From: Verrucomicrobiota bacterium
GTDB lineage: Bacteria; Verrucomicrobiota; Verrucomicrobiia; Limisphaerales; UBA1319
Length of the DNA stretch: 47,922 nt
Direction: 5' to 3'
Assembly: GCA_022709905.1 (NCBI GenBank)
Contig: JAKLHY010000060.1
Location: forward strand, 1 to 47,922
Shown: positions 1 to 8,108 of the stretch, piece by piece
Position numbering within the stretch: position 1 is the stretch's first letter
Layout: the number at the start of each line of letters is the position of its first letter
Translations under genes and position numbers: made by a program
The notes under the pieces: generated by a model
The model's database searches: none
The model's input: the letters and a program-made list of their open reading frames with translations, nothing else
Told to the model about the DNA's origin: nothing

Positions 1-95
1 TCACTCAGTCCAGGCCAAAGCGATTGAAATGAGTAGGTTACGTGCGAAATCGCTATGTCTTTAAAAAGGAACTTCCGCTAGATAACGCGCGACTT

Positions 96-372
96 GGTAG
101 GGCGCAATTGGTGGGGCGCGACTGCCAGGCGCGCCAAAGGGTAGGGCGCGACTGCTAGGCGCGCCAGACGCAGGGTCTCCGAAACAAAACGTCTCAGAAG
201 AGCCCGGTCGGCCCCGGCGGTCCGACCCTACCCGGGCGCACGATGGTAGGGCGCGATCGCCGAGCGCGCCGAACACAGAGACTCCGGAGCAGAACGTCTC
301 AAACAAGCCTGGCTGGCCCGGGCGGTCCAGCCCTACCTTTTGCCCGGTCGGCCCCGGCGGTCCGACCCTACC
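96..372. repeat. REP/BIME array left of the RAYT gene
   Basis: About seven hairpin units lie here in both orientations. Each begins with GGTAGGG (or ends with its complement CCCTACC) and folds on one of three stem pairs: GGCGCG/CGCGCC, GGTCGG/CCGACC or GGCTGG/CCAGCC. Opposed units are joined by a conserved linker of about 40 bp containing CTCCGAAAC and ACGTCTCA, giving a mosaic (BIME-like) element. The GTAG head before a hairpin is the hallmark of REPs recognised by RAYT transposases, and a RAYT gene is adjacent. The right edge overlaps the RAYT stop codon. Confidence 0.85.
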
Positions 373-820
373 TTCCTGCAAACCAGACGTAGGGCCATTC
401 CTTGGCACACGACACCAATTTAGCGCGAACTGGATTATCCAGAATATACTGTGCTTTTTCACTCAGGCTTTCATCATGACGCAATCGATGCTCGAAAAAG
501 TCTCGTTGCCAGTGGATTCCATGTTTCTTTGCCGTCCACTCTTTCCAAGAACTTATGACTGACTTGATTGGCTTGCCTGAAGGCGGAAAAGACATCAATG
601 CATGCGCATGATCCGGCATAAGCAGGAACAGACGAGCGTGCCAACAATACATATCATTACGAAACGCGATGGTTTCAAAGAGCCCTGAGGCTACATCGGA
701 ATGCGCCAGTTGATTTCGTCCCTTGGGACAACAGCATACGGTGATGAAGTAAATTTCGTATTGGGGATCGATCCCGAGCGGCACGCTATGCGGAAGATAT
801 TTGCGTTGAGTCCATTCCAT
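368..820 (-). CDS. REP-associated tyrosine transposase (RAYT, Y1_Tnp/IS200-like)
   Basis: A 150-residue single-domain HUH nuclease of the TnpA_REP type. The HUH motif is in MPDHAHAL (His71, His73), the likely catalytic tyrosine is Tyr125 in EKAQYILDNPV, and WQRDFFEHRLR is the segment typical of RAYTs. These enzymes nick single-stranded REP hairpins next to their GTAG head and are thought to mobilise REPs. The gene lies between two REP arrays, as expected for a REPtron. Its TAG stop is the TAG of a GGTAGGG REP unit, so the C-terminus ends inside the repeat. The upstream side (821-890) is very AT-rich, unlike the surroundings, and probably holds the promoter. Length and motifs look intact, so it may be active. 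Confidence 0.88.
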   Translation of the reverse strand: MEWTQRKYLPHSVPLGIDPQYEIYFITVCCCPKGRNQLAHSDVASGLFETIAFRNDMYCWHARLFLLMPDHAHALMSFPPSGKPIKSVISSWKEWTAKKHGIHWQRDFFEHRLRHDESLSEKAQYILDNPVRAKLVSCAKEWPYVWFAGR

Positions 821-892
821 ATTGAACGAACGATATATATAACATTAAATAAAATAAAGCAAGTAATAATAAAAATTATGTCGCGACAATCA

Positions 893-1260
893 GATAGGGC
901 GCAAGGTAGGGCGCGATCGCCGAGCGCGCCAGAGGGTAGGGCGCGACCGCTGGGCGCGCCAGAGGGTAGGGCGTGACCGCTGGGCGCGCCAGAGGGTAGG
1001 GTGTGACCGCTGGGCGCGCCAGAGGGTAGGGCGTGACCGCTGGGCGCGCCGGACGCAGAGTCTCCGAAACAAAACGTCTCAAATAAGCCCGGTCGGCCCC
1101 GGCGGTCCGACCCTACCTGGCAGGGCGCAATTGGTAGGGCGCGATCGCCGAGCGCGCCGAACACAGAGACTCCGGAGCAGAACGTCTCAAACAAGCCTGG
1201 CTGGCCCGGGCGGTCCAGCCCTACCTTTGGCTCGGTCAGCCCAGGCGGTCCGACCCTACC
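893..1260. repeat. REP array right of the RAYT gene, with 30-bp tandem units
   Basis: Five 30-bp units stand head to tail at 901-1050, all GGTAGGG plus a GGCGCG-type hairpin. The stem arm varies as GGCGCG, GGCGTG or GGTGTG, changes that could keep pairing through G-U. Two BIME-like opposed pairs with the conserved linker follow (1051-1235), then one inverted GGTCAG-type unit. Reading frames across it are repeat artefacts. Confidence 0.85.
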
Positions 1261-1569
1261 GATCCAGCACTCCTCGCAATTTTTCACCGTGTTTTTTTGG
1301 TGTTGACACCGAATCACCCTTTGTTTAATTTGACATTGTCGTGAACTCTTGGAGGTAAGTTGTGGTTGGCGCTGTATGCGTGTCGTCACATGTTATCCCC
1401 CAATTAGGTTCTTTGTAGTTCGACATTGATTTGTCGAGGAGGGGAATCAACTGCATCTGTTGACCTGGATGCCAAGTTGCTCGGCGAAATGGGTCGAAGA
1501 GGCCGGACATTTGGCATCTGAAAGCCTTCAGAGCAACCAAGAGAATCACCAAAGAAGGAGAGTCTAAAT
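1261..1569. other. Gene-free stretch before the first AraC-type gene
   Basis: About 300 bp without a convincing gene or repeat. A TTGACA hexamer is at 1303-1308, but the nearest TTTAAT (1324-1329) is only 15 bp away, so the promoter is weak as written. The stretch may contain decayed N-terminal sequence of the truncated AraC-type gene that follows; I could not recognise it in translation. Confidence 0.3.
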
Positions 1570-2007
1570 TTGCAGGTTAGAAACCTCAGCGAATTGACCG
1601 GAGCGAAGCCTGTCGTTGCACCCACACCCCAAGGCGCACCCATGCCGGTCAATGGAAGGTCCATGAACTCAGATCACCGCTGTAATTGTCCGGCCTTTCT
1701 GGAACGAATCTCGATCGAGGAGATCCAGCAACTCACTGTGGATGAACTTGTTCGAAAATGCGGTTACAGCCGGCGCCACCTGACCCGCCTGTTTCAGGAT
1801 TACTTCGGGTGCTCGGTTATTGCCGCTAAGATCGAGCTTCAGCTCGAGAAAGCATCGGGACTGTTGCGCCAGCCTGATGCCAAAGTAGGCCGTGTATCTG
1901 CGCAATGCGGTTTTGGCAGTTTGGGTTTGTTCAACTCCGTTTTCAAGAAGCGCTTCGGAATGACCCCAGTCCAATGGCGTCAGAACCTGCTCAAGGTCAA
2001 TCATTAA
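1570..2007 (+). CDS. Short AraC-family DNA-binding protein, probably truncated
   Basis: 145 residues, TTG start chosen because AAGGAG (1555-1560) lies nine bases upstream. An internal ATG at 1663 is an alternative. The C-terminal ~100 residues form an AraC/XylS double helix-turn-helix: SRRHLTRLF marks the first recognition helix and GFGSLGLFNSVFKKRFG plus PVQW the second. The ~150-residue sensor half of normal family members is missing. The next gene has the same DNA-binding domain at clear paralogue level, so this is either a stand-alone binding domain or a relic of a duplicated full-length regulator. Target genes are unknown; the position ahead of export genes suggests a link to exopolysaccharide control. 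Confidence 0.72.
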   Translation: MQVRNLSELTGAKPVVAPTPQGAPMPVNGRSMNSDHRCNCPAFLERISIEEIQQLTVDELVRKCGYSRRHLTRLFQDYFGCSVIAAKIELQLEKASGLLRQPDAKVGRVSAQCGFGSLGLFNSVFKKRFGMTPVQWRQNLLKVNH

Positions 2008-2046
2008 GCGCTAAGAACGTATCGGAGGGGGACAGGGGAGGGGGCT

Positions 2047-2985
2047 ATGCCCGCAGTCAGTTACATGAGCTTGGGTTCACTTCGGCTGAAGGCATCCGAA
2101 GAATGGGACCTCAACGGAGAAGGTCTCTGGTTTGTGTTTCCGCGTCAAGGCGTGGGCAAATATGTCCAGGCTCACGACGTCAGATCGCTGCCGCCCGAGA
2201 GCGTTTTGATCGTTAACGCCGCATCAGGCGTGACAATCCACACCAATGGCGGCGAAATTGCCTTTCAATGTTTTTCCGCGCGATTGGAACATCTCTTTGT
2301 CCTCTGCGACGCCCGCGCCATGGGCCTGCTGCAGACCGTTGCCGATGGACTCAACTCGCCCAGGCTGCACCCGGCCACCAGTGACCTAGCCAGATCTTGT
2401 TATCGCCAACTCGCTGAAGTGCCCGCCAATCCCGGACCGGAACATCGCAGCCGATTGCTCCAAATCGTCAGTATCCTCCTCTCCGCCGAGTTTAACGAAG
2501 CCCACGCTCAGTGCGCCGGCTTCATCGGGATTACCGAACACGTCATAAAAGTCCTCGAGGGCCTCTCGACCGATGACATCATCAAGCTTTCCGTCGAGGA
2601 ACTTGCATCCAAATTCAGTTGCAGCCGACGTCACCTCAACCGCCTGTTCCATCACTATTTCGGCGTGTCAGTCGCCGCTTTGAAGATGGAAATGCGCCTC
2701 CTGAAAGCCGCCTGTCTCCTGTTGAATCCCGACATCAAAATCATCCATGTGGGCGAGGAATGCGGTTTCTATTACCCGGGCTTTTTCAATACCTGTTTCA
2801 AAAGACGATTCGGGACTAACCCCGGCCAATGGCGAAAAACCAACGTCAACTTGCCTTGTCCTGTGGTCGGTTTGGTGGCCGAAGACGGTTCCTGCAAGAT
2901 GTGGAACAAGGGCATGTGCCCTTGGTTCCAGGATAAAGCCCGGATGCGGTCAAAAAAACACCGTGCCCTGGTCCGAGATCGATGA
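2047..2985 (+). CDS. AraC-family transcriptional regulator
   Basis: 312 residues. A GGGGAGGGGG purine run just ahead of the ATG supports the start. Residues 1-150 form a sensor-like region with no motif I can assign; residues ~165-265 are the AraC/XylS DNA-binding domain (SRRHLNRLF, then GFYYPGFFNTCFKRRFG and GQW). The last ~40 residues are a basic tail unusual for the family. The stop overlaps an in-frame ATG of the next reading frame (ATGA at 2982), hinting at coupling to the barrel gene. Likely role: activator or repressor of the downstream export genes; the effector is unknown. Confidence 0.78.
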   Translation: MPAVSYMSLGSLRLKASEEWDLNGEGLWFVFPRQGVGKYVQAHDVRSLPPESVLIVNAASGVTIHTNGGEIAFQCFSARLEHLFVLCDARAMGLLQTVADGLNSPRLHPATSDLARSCYRQLAEVPANPGPEHRSRLLQIVSILLSAEFNEAHAQCAGFIGITEHVIKVLEGLSTDDIIKLSVEELASKFSCSRRHLNRLFHHYFGVSVAALKMEMRLLKAACLLLNPDIKIIHVGEECGFYYPGFFNTCFKRRFGTNPGQWRKTNVNLPCPVVGLVAEDGSCKMWNKGMCPWFQDKARMRSKKHRALVRDR

Positions 2986-3080
2986 CGCTTTCAAACAAGC
3001 CCGATTTGCGTCGGGACATCATTCGCAAACACCACACTACTTACCGTCCACTACCGTCCACTCCCCGTTACTTTGCGACT

Positions 3081-4394
3081 ATGACACATCATGCCACCGG
3101 GGCGCCCCGATCTCTGCCCGTCCAACAATCGGCTCTTTCAACTCATTCCCGCGGAGTCGTTTGTTCCCTCGGGTTGCTCGCTTCTCTCGCCCCCTTTGCC
3201 GCAGGACAGGAGGCCCTGAGAAACTACCAGAGCGCCAATTACTCCGCCTCGCGACTTCAAAGCCAGTTCGAGAACGCCGCCCATACCATCCAATGGGGTA
3301 AGTTCAGCTCGCTTCTCTCCGCATCGCTCGAATCCGAATGGACCGATAACGTCCGCTACACCAGCAGCGACACCGGCTCTGCCAAAGATGACTTCATCTT
3401 CCGGCCCATGCTGAATGCGAACTCGATCTATCCCATTACCCAATACAATTCCTTCAAGTTCTCGCTCGGCATCGGTTATGAGAAATACGTGGAGAACGAT
3501 GAATACGACCGCCTGATCATCCAGCCAGGATCCGAACTCGCCTTCAACTTCATGATCGGCGAGTTCTTGTTCAATATCCACGATCGCCTCTCTTTCCAAA
3601 ATGACCCGGGCCGAACCGGCGAACTCAGCGGCACCGGACAAAACAGCACCCTCAACAACACCGCCGGTCTCCTGGTCACCTGGGACCTCGAAGATGTCAT
3701 CACCCATTTTGGCTACGACTACTACAAGGTCATTTCTTTTACCGACGGTTTTGAACAACAGGACCGCGACACCCACATGCTCCTGGCTCGCAGCGGCGTG
3801 CGCCTGCATCCTGCCCTCCTCGTCGGACTCGAACTCAGCGGGGGTCCAACGTTCTACGTCGACGAACTCCTCAACAACAATATCAGTTACAGCGCAGGCG
3901 CTTACGCTCAATGGCAGCCCACCGATCACCTCCGATTCCAGGCCCGCGGCGGTTATATCCTCTACACTTTCGATGATGCCTTGCTCCCCGCGCCCCCCGA
4001 TTTCAATGGCTATTACCTCGGATTCAACGCCACCCACGTCCTCAACGAAAAACTCAGTTATACCTTCGATTTCGGACGCGATATTCAGCCTGGGACAGCA
4101 TCCAACCTGCTCGATCTTTGGCGCGCCAGTCTGACCACCCAGTGGCGTGTGATGCGCGATGTTAGCCTTAACCTCGGGTTTATTTACGAAATGGGCGATC
4201 AAGGCGCCGCCCGCGACCTCGACGCCATCGGTGACGAATACGATCGCTACGGCATCAACTTCAGCGCGGGCTATCAACTGACCCAGAAACTGAACGCTCG
4301 CCTCGGCTACAATTATTATCTCAAAGACTCCGATCGCGCCGCACTCGATTACGACCAAAACCGCATCACCCTCTCACTCACCTACACCTTTTAG
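3081..4394 (+). CDS. Outer-membrane beta-barrel protein of the exopolysaccharide/PEP-CTERM locus
   Basis: 437 residues from the chosen ATG. The open frame extends back to 2982, but only the 3081 start puts a signal sequence near the N-terminus: a hydrophobic run of about 17 residues ending LAPFAAGQE. The mature part alternates hydrophobic and polar residues with many aromatics, and the chain ends LTYTF with terminal Phe, the signature of a BAM-inserted barrel. Barrels of this kind (surface-layer or PEP-CTERM-associated OMPs) often sit beside Wza/Wzc genes and are thought to help polymer cross the outer membrane. That role is inferred from context. A REP array starts five bases after the stop. 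Confidence 0.75.
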   Translation: MTHHATGAPRSLPVQQSALSTHSRGVVCSLGLLASLAPFAAGQEALRNYQSANYSASRLQSQFENAAHTIQWGKFSSLLSASLESEWTDNVRYTSSDTGSAKDDFIFRPMLNANSIYPITQYNSFKFSLGIGYEKYVENDEYDRLIIQPGSELAFNFMIGEFLFNIHDRLSFQNDPGRTGELSGTGQNSTLNNTAGLLVTWDLEDVITHFGYDYYKVISFTDGFEQQDRDTHMLLARSGVRLHPALLVGLELSGGPTFYVDELLNNNISYSAGAYAQWQPTDHLRFQARGGYILYTFDDALLPAPPDFNGYYLGFNATHVLNEKLSYTFDFGRDIQPGTASNLLDLWRASLTTQWRVMRDVSLNLGFIYEMGDQGAARDLDAIGDEYDRYGINFSAGYQLTQKLNARLGYNYYLKDSDRAALDYDQNRITLSLTYTF

Positions 4395-4398
4395 CAAA

Positions 4399-4680
4399 GG
4401 TAGGGCGCGACTGCCAGGCGCGCCAGAAGGTAGGGCGCGATCGCCGAGCGCGCCGGACGCAGAGTCTCCGAAACAGAATATCTCAGAAAAGCCCGGTCAG
4501 CCCAGGCGGTCCGACCCTACCTGGCAGGGCGCGACTGCCGAGCGCGCCAGAGGGTAGGGCGCGACTGCCAGGCGCGCCGGACGCAAAATCTCCGAAGCAG
4601 AACGTCTCAAACAAGCCCGGCTGGCCCAGGCGGTCCAGCCCTACCTTTGGCGCGGTCAGCCCCGGCGGTCTGACCCTACC
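4399..4680. repeat. REP/BIME array between the barrel and export genes
   Basis: Seven or so GTAG-headed hairpins: two forward GGCGCG units, the conserved linker, an inverted GGTCAG unit, two more forward units, the linker, then inverted GGCTGG and GGTCAG units. The order matches the arrays beside the RAYT. It lies in the gap of a probable transcription unit and may affect the mRNA between genes. Confidence 0.82.
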
Positions 4681-4723
4681 CTCCGCCCCGAGCCATAATC
4701 CGGCCCAAAACACTTATTGTCGC

Positions 4724-5443
4724 ATGTGGCCAATCATCCTATTCCTGACGGCTTGCCTGTCGTCTGAGCTGATCGCTGCCGATCCGGAGGTCTCGGCGTC
4801 GTCAAACAACGTTCCTCCAACAGCCTCAAGCACCGCTCCGACGAACGTCAGCGCTTCCGTCACACCGAGCTCATCCACGAACGCCCCTGCCACCGCCATC
4901 TCGATGGATACCCTCGATGACGCCCACAAAATTGCTGTCGGCGATCGCATCAGCTTCCGGATCGTGCAAGATCGCGACGAGCCCAAGTCCTTGCTCGTGA
5001 CCGACTCCGGCGAAATCGAGATTCCTTACCTTGGACGATTCCCCGCCCGTGATAAAACCTGCAAGCAACTTGCCTACGAGCTGAAATTCGAATTGGACAA
5101 AGACTACTACCACAACTCGACCGTGATCCTCGGACTCGATGCCCTTAGCAAGAGCCGGGGCAAAGTATATCTGGTGGGCAAAGTCCGCATGCCTGGGCCG
5201 CAGGAAATCCCGAGCGACGAAGTCTTTACCTTGAGCAAAGCCATCATGCGCGCCGGCGGAGTGGCTGATTTTGCCGACGACAAACGCGTCAAAGTCACCC
5301 GCCGCAGCAGCTCCAACCCGGCCGACAACAAGATTATCACCGTTAACCTCAACGAAATCATCGAGAAAGGCAAAACCGAGAACGACCTCCGCCTCGAGCC
5401 CGACGACCTCATCTTCGTCCCGAGCCGCCTTTTCAACTTTTAG
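4724..5443 (+). CDS. Polysaccharide export protein (Wza-like, poly-export plus SLBB)
   Basis: 239 residues. A hydrophobic N-terminus (FLTACLSSELIAA) is the export signal; the Cys within LTAC could be a lipobox, but the -3 to +1 fit is poor. A Ser/Thr/Pro/Ala-rich linker follows (25-60), then the poly-export domain (about 65-135; VGDRISFRIV, GEIEIPYLGRF) and one SLBB domain (about 140-225; VYLVGKVRMPGPQEIP, AGGVADFADD, LEPDDLIFVP). Wza-family proteins form the outer-membrane exit channel for capsule or exopolysaccharide; this short form has a single SLBB domain. It precedes the Wzc-like kinase, its usual partner. Confidence 0.88.
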   Translation: MWPIILFLTACLSSELIAADPEVSASSNNVPPTASSTAPTNVSASVTPSSSTNAPATAISMDTLDDAHKIAVGDRISFRIVQDRDEPKSLLVTDSGEIEIPYLGRFPARDKTCKQLAYELKFELDKDYYHNSTVILGLDALSKSRGKVYLVGKVRMPGPQEIPSDEVFTLSKAIMRAGGVADFADDKRVKVTRRSSSNPADNKIITVNLNEIIEKGKTENDLRLEPDDLIFVPSRLFNF

Positions 5444-5452
5444 CGAGGATGG

Positions 5453-5500
5453 GCCTTTGCGCATTGGCGTGAGGAATTTTTTCACGCAAAGCCGCAAAGC
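5453..5500. repeat. Type C repeat (GCGTGA/TCACGC hairpin)
   Basis: An imperfect hairpin with a GCGTGA-type left arm, a short T-rich loop and a TCACGC right arm, followed by CAAAGCCGCAAAGCC. The same unit recurs at least ten times in the window, mostly in the toxin-antitoxin island. Confidence 0.65.
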
Positions 5501-5570
5501 CGAAAACAGAATAAAATACGCGATGCTTGGCTGTGAGACAAAACCAAGGCGCCCCCACGATCATGCCCCT

Positions 5571-5651
5571 GGAGCGCGGATTTTAATCCGCTGCGCATCC
5601 TAGAATGCGGATTTTAATCCGCCCGGCAGCCTGATGCGGAATGAATTCCGC
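5571..5651. repeat. Three-hairpin repeat (GCGGATT/AATCCGC)
   Basis: Three short palindromes in 81 bp: GCGGATTTTAATCCGC at 5576-5591 and again at 5607-5622, then GCGGAATGAATTCCGC at 5636-5651. They sit in the 310-bp gap before the tyrosine kinase gene. They look like a separate REP-like family, distinct from the GTAG hairpins. Confidence 0.65.
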
Positions 5652-5754
5652 GCGCCGCTTTGGTTCCAGCCAAACTGCCGCCAGCAAAACCCGAAGTTAT
5701 TTTTGATCAGACCCTAATCACCGCCGTCGAAAAAGAGTCCCTAAGTCTCATCCC

Positions 5755-8103
5755 ATGCCTTCCGATCCCATCGATAATTCGCCCGACATGGAGGCTTATC
5801 CCGCCTCGGCGCCCGCTCCGAGCGCTGGCTTAAGCCGGTATTGGGCTGCCCTGCGCCAAAAATGGTGGGTCTTCCTCCTCACCATACCGCTGGGTGTCGG
5901 CGCTGGCTACGCTTACCTCCAGTGGCGTCCCCATGATTTTGTCTCCAAGGCCCAGATGTGGGTTACCGGCACCCTGCGGATCTCCGACGTCGGTCAATAT
6001 ACCGAAGACAACCAGAATTTCTTTGGCACCCAGATCACCATCATGTTGAGCGGCAAAATGCAGGACCGAGCCCTCAGCCGCCTGAAAACCGCTCAGCCCG
6101 ACCTCAATCCCCCCAAAGACGCCAATGGCCAGATCGACGTCAAGGTTCGCGTCAGCCAAGCCCCGAAAAGCACCGTATTTATCCTTCAGGCCTCCAGTTC
6201 AGACGGTGTTTTCGCCCAGCAATTCCTCGATGCCCTCATGGAGGAATTCCTCGCCTATCGCAGAGAAGTCCGGTCCGCTTCCTCAGGAAGCGCTTTAGCC
6301 TCGGTTTCCGACCAGATCTTCAAACAAGAACGCGAACTGAAAATCGAGCAGGACAGACTGGCCGATTTCCAGCGATCGAACAACGTCGCCCTTCTCCAGG
6401 GCGAAGCCAGTGGCGGCGGCAGCCTCCTGGCCCAGCTCAAAGGCCAATTGGCCACCCATAAACTCGAACTCCAGCTCCTCGACGCCACGGCCATCGAACA
6501 GACCAACAACGTCGCCTCACAAACCAACGCCCCGCCCATCACCATCGATACCGCTTTGCTCCCTGTCCCCGGGACCACCGCAGCCCATAAACAAACCGAT
6601 TTCATCAGCGCCCGACAGCAGCTCGATCTGCTCATCAGTGAACGCGAGCAGCTCGCCAAAGACCTGAAGCCCAAACATCCCAAGATGATCCGGATCGAGG
6701 AGGAGATCAGCCGGGCCGAGCGCGCCATCGATCTTTATCGTCAACAAAACCAGGAACAACTTGCCAACGCCAAACAAGCCCTTCAACTCCGCATCGATAG
6801 TGTCCAGCAAACCATCAAAGACCTCGAAAGCAGGGTAGGGGATGCCACCCGGCGCCTTTCCGAGCTCGACCGGATCCGCAACGGCATCCAGCTCCAGCAA
6901 GGCTATCATAGCCGCCTGCTCGATCTCCTCCAAAACGTCGATATCAACACCACCATGAACCAGGAAAACCTCGCTATCCTGGAACGTGCGGGTCCGGCCA
7001 TTTCAGCGGGCAAACCTTCCTGGCAGATCCTTGCCGGTTCAGCCGCCGGCGGCCTGGCCGCAGGCATCCTGGTCCTTTTCTTGGTCGGTCGATTCGATGA
7101 CCGCTGCGATTCCCTCGAGGAACTGCGATCCCAGTTCATGGAAGAAATCCTCGGTCAAATCCCCAATCTCAAGGCCAAACATAAAAAGCGCCATCTCCCC
7201 TTGCTCCAGATCAAAGACGATCGCCATGTCTTCGCCGAATCCTGCCGTTGCCTCCGATCCTCGCTCCTCTACGGAAATACTAATGGCAGTCAACCCAAGC
7301 TCATCCTCGTGACCAGCGCCGTCCCGGGCGAAGGCAAATCCACCGTTGCCTCGAATCTCGCCCGAGCCCTCGCGTTCGCCGGCGCCAATGTCCTCCTCAT
7401 CGATGGCGATCTCCGGCGTGGTCACCTCCACGATATCCTCGGCCTCCCGGCCGAGCCCGGTCTCAGCGAGCTCCTCCGCGACCTGGAAACCCGATGGACC
7501 AAGAAGCTCGGGAAGAAGTGGAAGACAGGGGACAGGGAACAGGGGGCAGGGGATAGGGGACAGAGGACAGACGGAAAAAGTCAGAACTCAGAACTCGGAG
7601 ATCAGTCGGCAGTAGGCAGTGGGCAAGCCGCCGATAATCCGCAATCCGCAATCCGCAATCCGCAATCCGCAATCACAAATTCCGATCCTTTTGTCCTCGA
7701 TCCGCATTCCGCCCTGGCCTTTGACGCAGCCATTAAGTCAACCGAGATTCCCAACCTGGCTTTCCTGCCACGCGGGGGACTCGACTGCAGCCCCAGCGAA
7801 CTGTTCCTGGGCTCTGCGTTTGCCGGTTTACTCGAGCGCGCCCGTTGCCTGTTCGACTATGTGATCATGGACAGCGTCCCCGTCTTCGCGGCGGACGACA
7901 CCACCTCAGTCGCGCCCAAACTCGATGCTGTTTTGTTCGTCGTCTGCGGCGCGCGCACCAGCTCGCGTGTTGCCCGCCAGGCCCTCGAACTCCTTTACCA
8001 GCGCCAAACCAAGATCCTCGGCCTCGTCTTCAACCGCGCCAACTCCAAGGCCCGGTCCTACTACTACTACAAAGACAAGAAATACTATCGCACGACCGGT
8101 TGA
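5755..8103 (+). CDS. Wzc-like polysaccharide co-polymerase and tyrosine autokinase
   Basis: 782 residues fusing a Wzz/GumC chain-length domain to a BY-kinase domain in the inner membrane. TM1 is about residues 37-57 and TM2 about 421-445; the periplasmic part between them is helical and coiled-coil rich. The cytoplasmic kinase has Walker A GEGKST (Lys528), Walker A' IDGDLRR (Asp550, Asp552) and Walker B VIMDSVP (Asp706). The C-terminus has a tyrosine cluster (769-772, 777-778), the usual autophosphorylation site that controls polymer length and export with Wza. Odd point: residues about 591-641, between Walker A' and Walker B, are a Gly/Gln/Asn-rich insertion encoded entirely by 7-bp repeats. 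The frame stays open, so the protein is probably made. Confidence 0.92.
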   Translation: MPSDPIDNSPDMEAYPASAPAPSAGLSRYWAALRQKWWVFLLTIPLGVGAGYAYLQWRPHDFVSKAQMWVTGTLRISDVGQYTEDNQNFFGTQITIMLSGKMQDRALSRLKTAQPDLNPPKDANGQIDVKVRVSQAPKSTVFILQASSSDGVFAQQFLDALMEEFLAYRREVRSASSGSALASVSDQIFKQERELKIEQDRLADFQRSNNVALLQGEASGGGSLLAQLKGQLATHKLELQLLDATAIEQTNNVASQTNAPPITIDTALLPVPGTTAAHKQTDFISARQQLDLLISEREQLAKDLKPKHPKMIRIEEEISRAERAIDLYRQQNQEQLANAKQALQLRIDSVQQTIKDLESRVGDATRRLSELDRIRNGIQLQQGYHSRLLDLLQNVDINTTMNQENLAILERAGPAISAGKPSWQILAGSAAGGLAAGILVLFLVGRFDDRCDSLEELRSQFMEEILGQIPNLKAKHKKRHLPLLQIKDDRHVFAESCRCLRSSLLYGNTNGSQPKLILVTSAVPGEGKSTVASNLARALAFAGANVLLIDGDLRRGHLHDILGLPAEPGLSELLRDLETRWTKKLGKKWKTGDREQGAGDRGQRTDGKSQNSELGDQSAVGSGQAADNPQSAIRNPQSAITNSDPFVLDPHSALAFDAAIKSTEIPNLAFLPRGGLDCSPSELFLGSAFAGLLERARCLFDYVIMDSVPVFAADDTTSVAPKLDAVLFVVCGARTSSRVARQALELLYQRQTKILGLVFNRANSKARSYYYYKDKKYYRTTG
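7525..7678. repeat. 22 heptanucleotide repeats inside the tyrosine-kinase gene
   Basis: The stretch divides into 22 consecutive 7-mers in one register: ACAGGGG-type units (7525-7573), CAGAACT/CAGTAGG-type units, then five perfect copies of ATCCGCA (7637-7671). The first block is the reverse complement of the CCTGTCC/CCTGTTC heptamers found between genes across the window. The protein shows a 7-residue period (NPQSAIR). A change of one unit shifts the frame before Walker B. Confidence 0.85.
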
Positions 8104-8108
8104 GAGTT

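Noticed and set aside
61..462. Open frames across the REP arrays, also at 691-1389, 876-1082 and 4483-4713
   Set aside because: They translate the repeats into Gly/Pro/Arg-rich or periodic sequence, overlap real genes or arrays, and have no family resemblance.
901..1050. Five tandem 30-bp units that look at first like a CRISPR array
   Set aside because: The units are directly adjacent with no unique spacers, each is a GTAG-REP hairpin found elsewhere, and no cas gene is present.
1303..1329. Sigma-70 promoter TTGACA with TTTAAT before the first AraC-type gene
   Set aside because: The spacer is 15 bp and the start codon is about 240 bp further on. Recorded only as a weak possibility.
1404..1664. 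Reverse-strand open frame of 86 codons before the AraC-type genes
   Set aside because: It has no recognisable domain and its C-terminal part reads antisense to the AraC start region.
3138..4358. Long reverse-strand frame of 406 codons opposite the barrel gene
   Set aside because: It is the mirror of a C-rich-wobble gene. Its Val/Glu/Gly-rich product has no domain, whereas the forward frame has signal peptide and barrel features.
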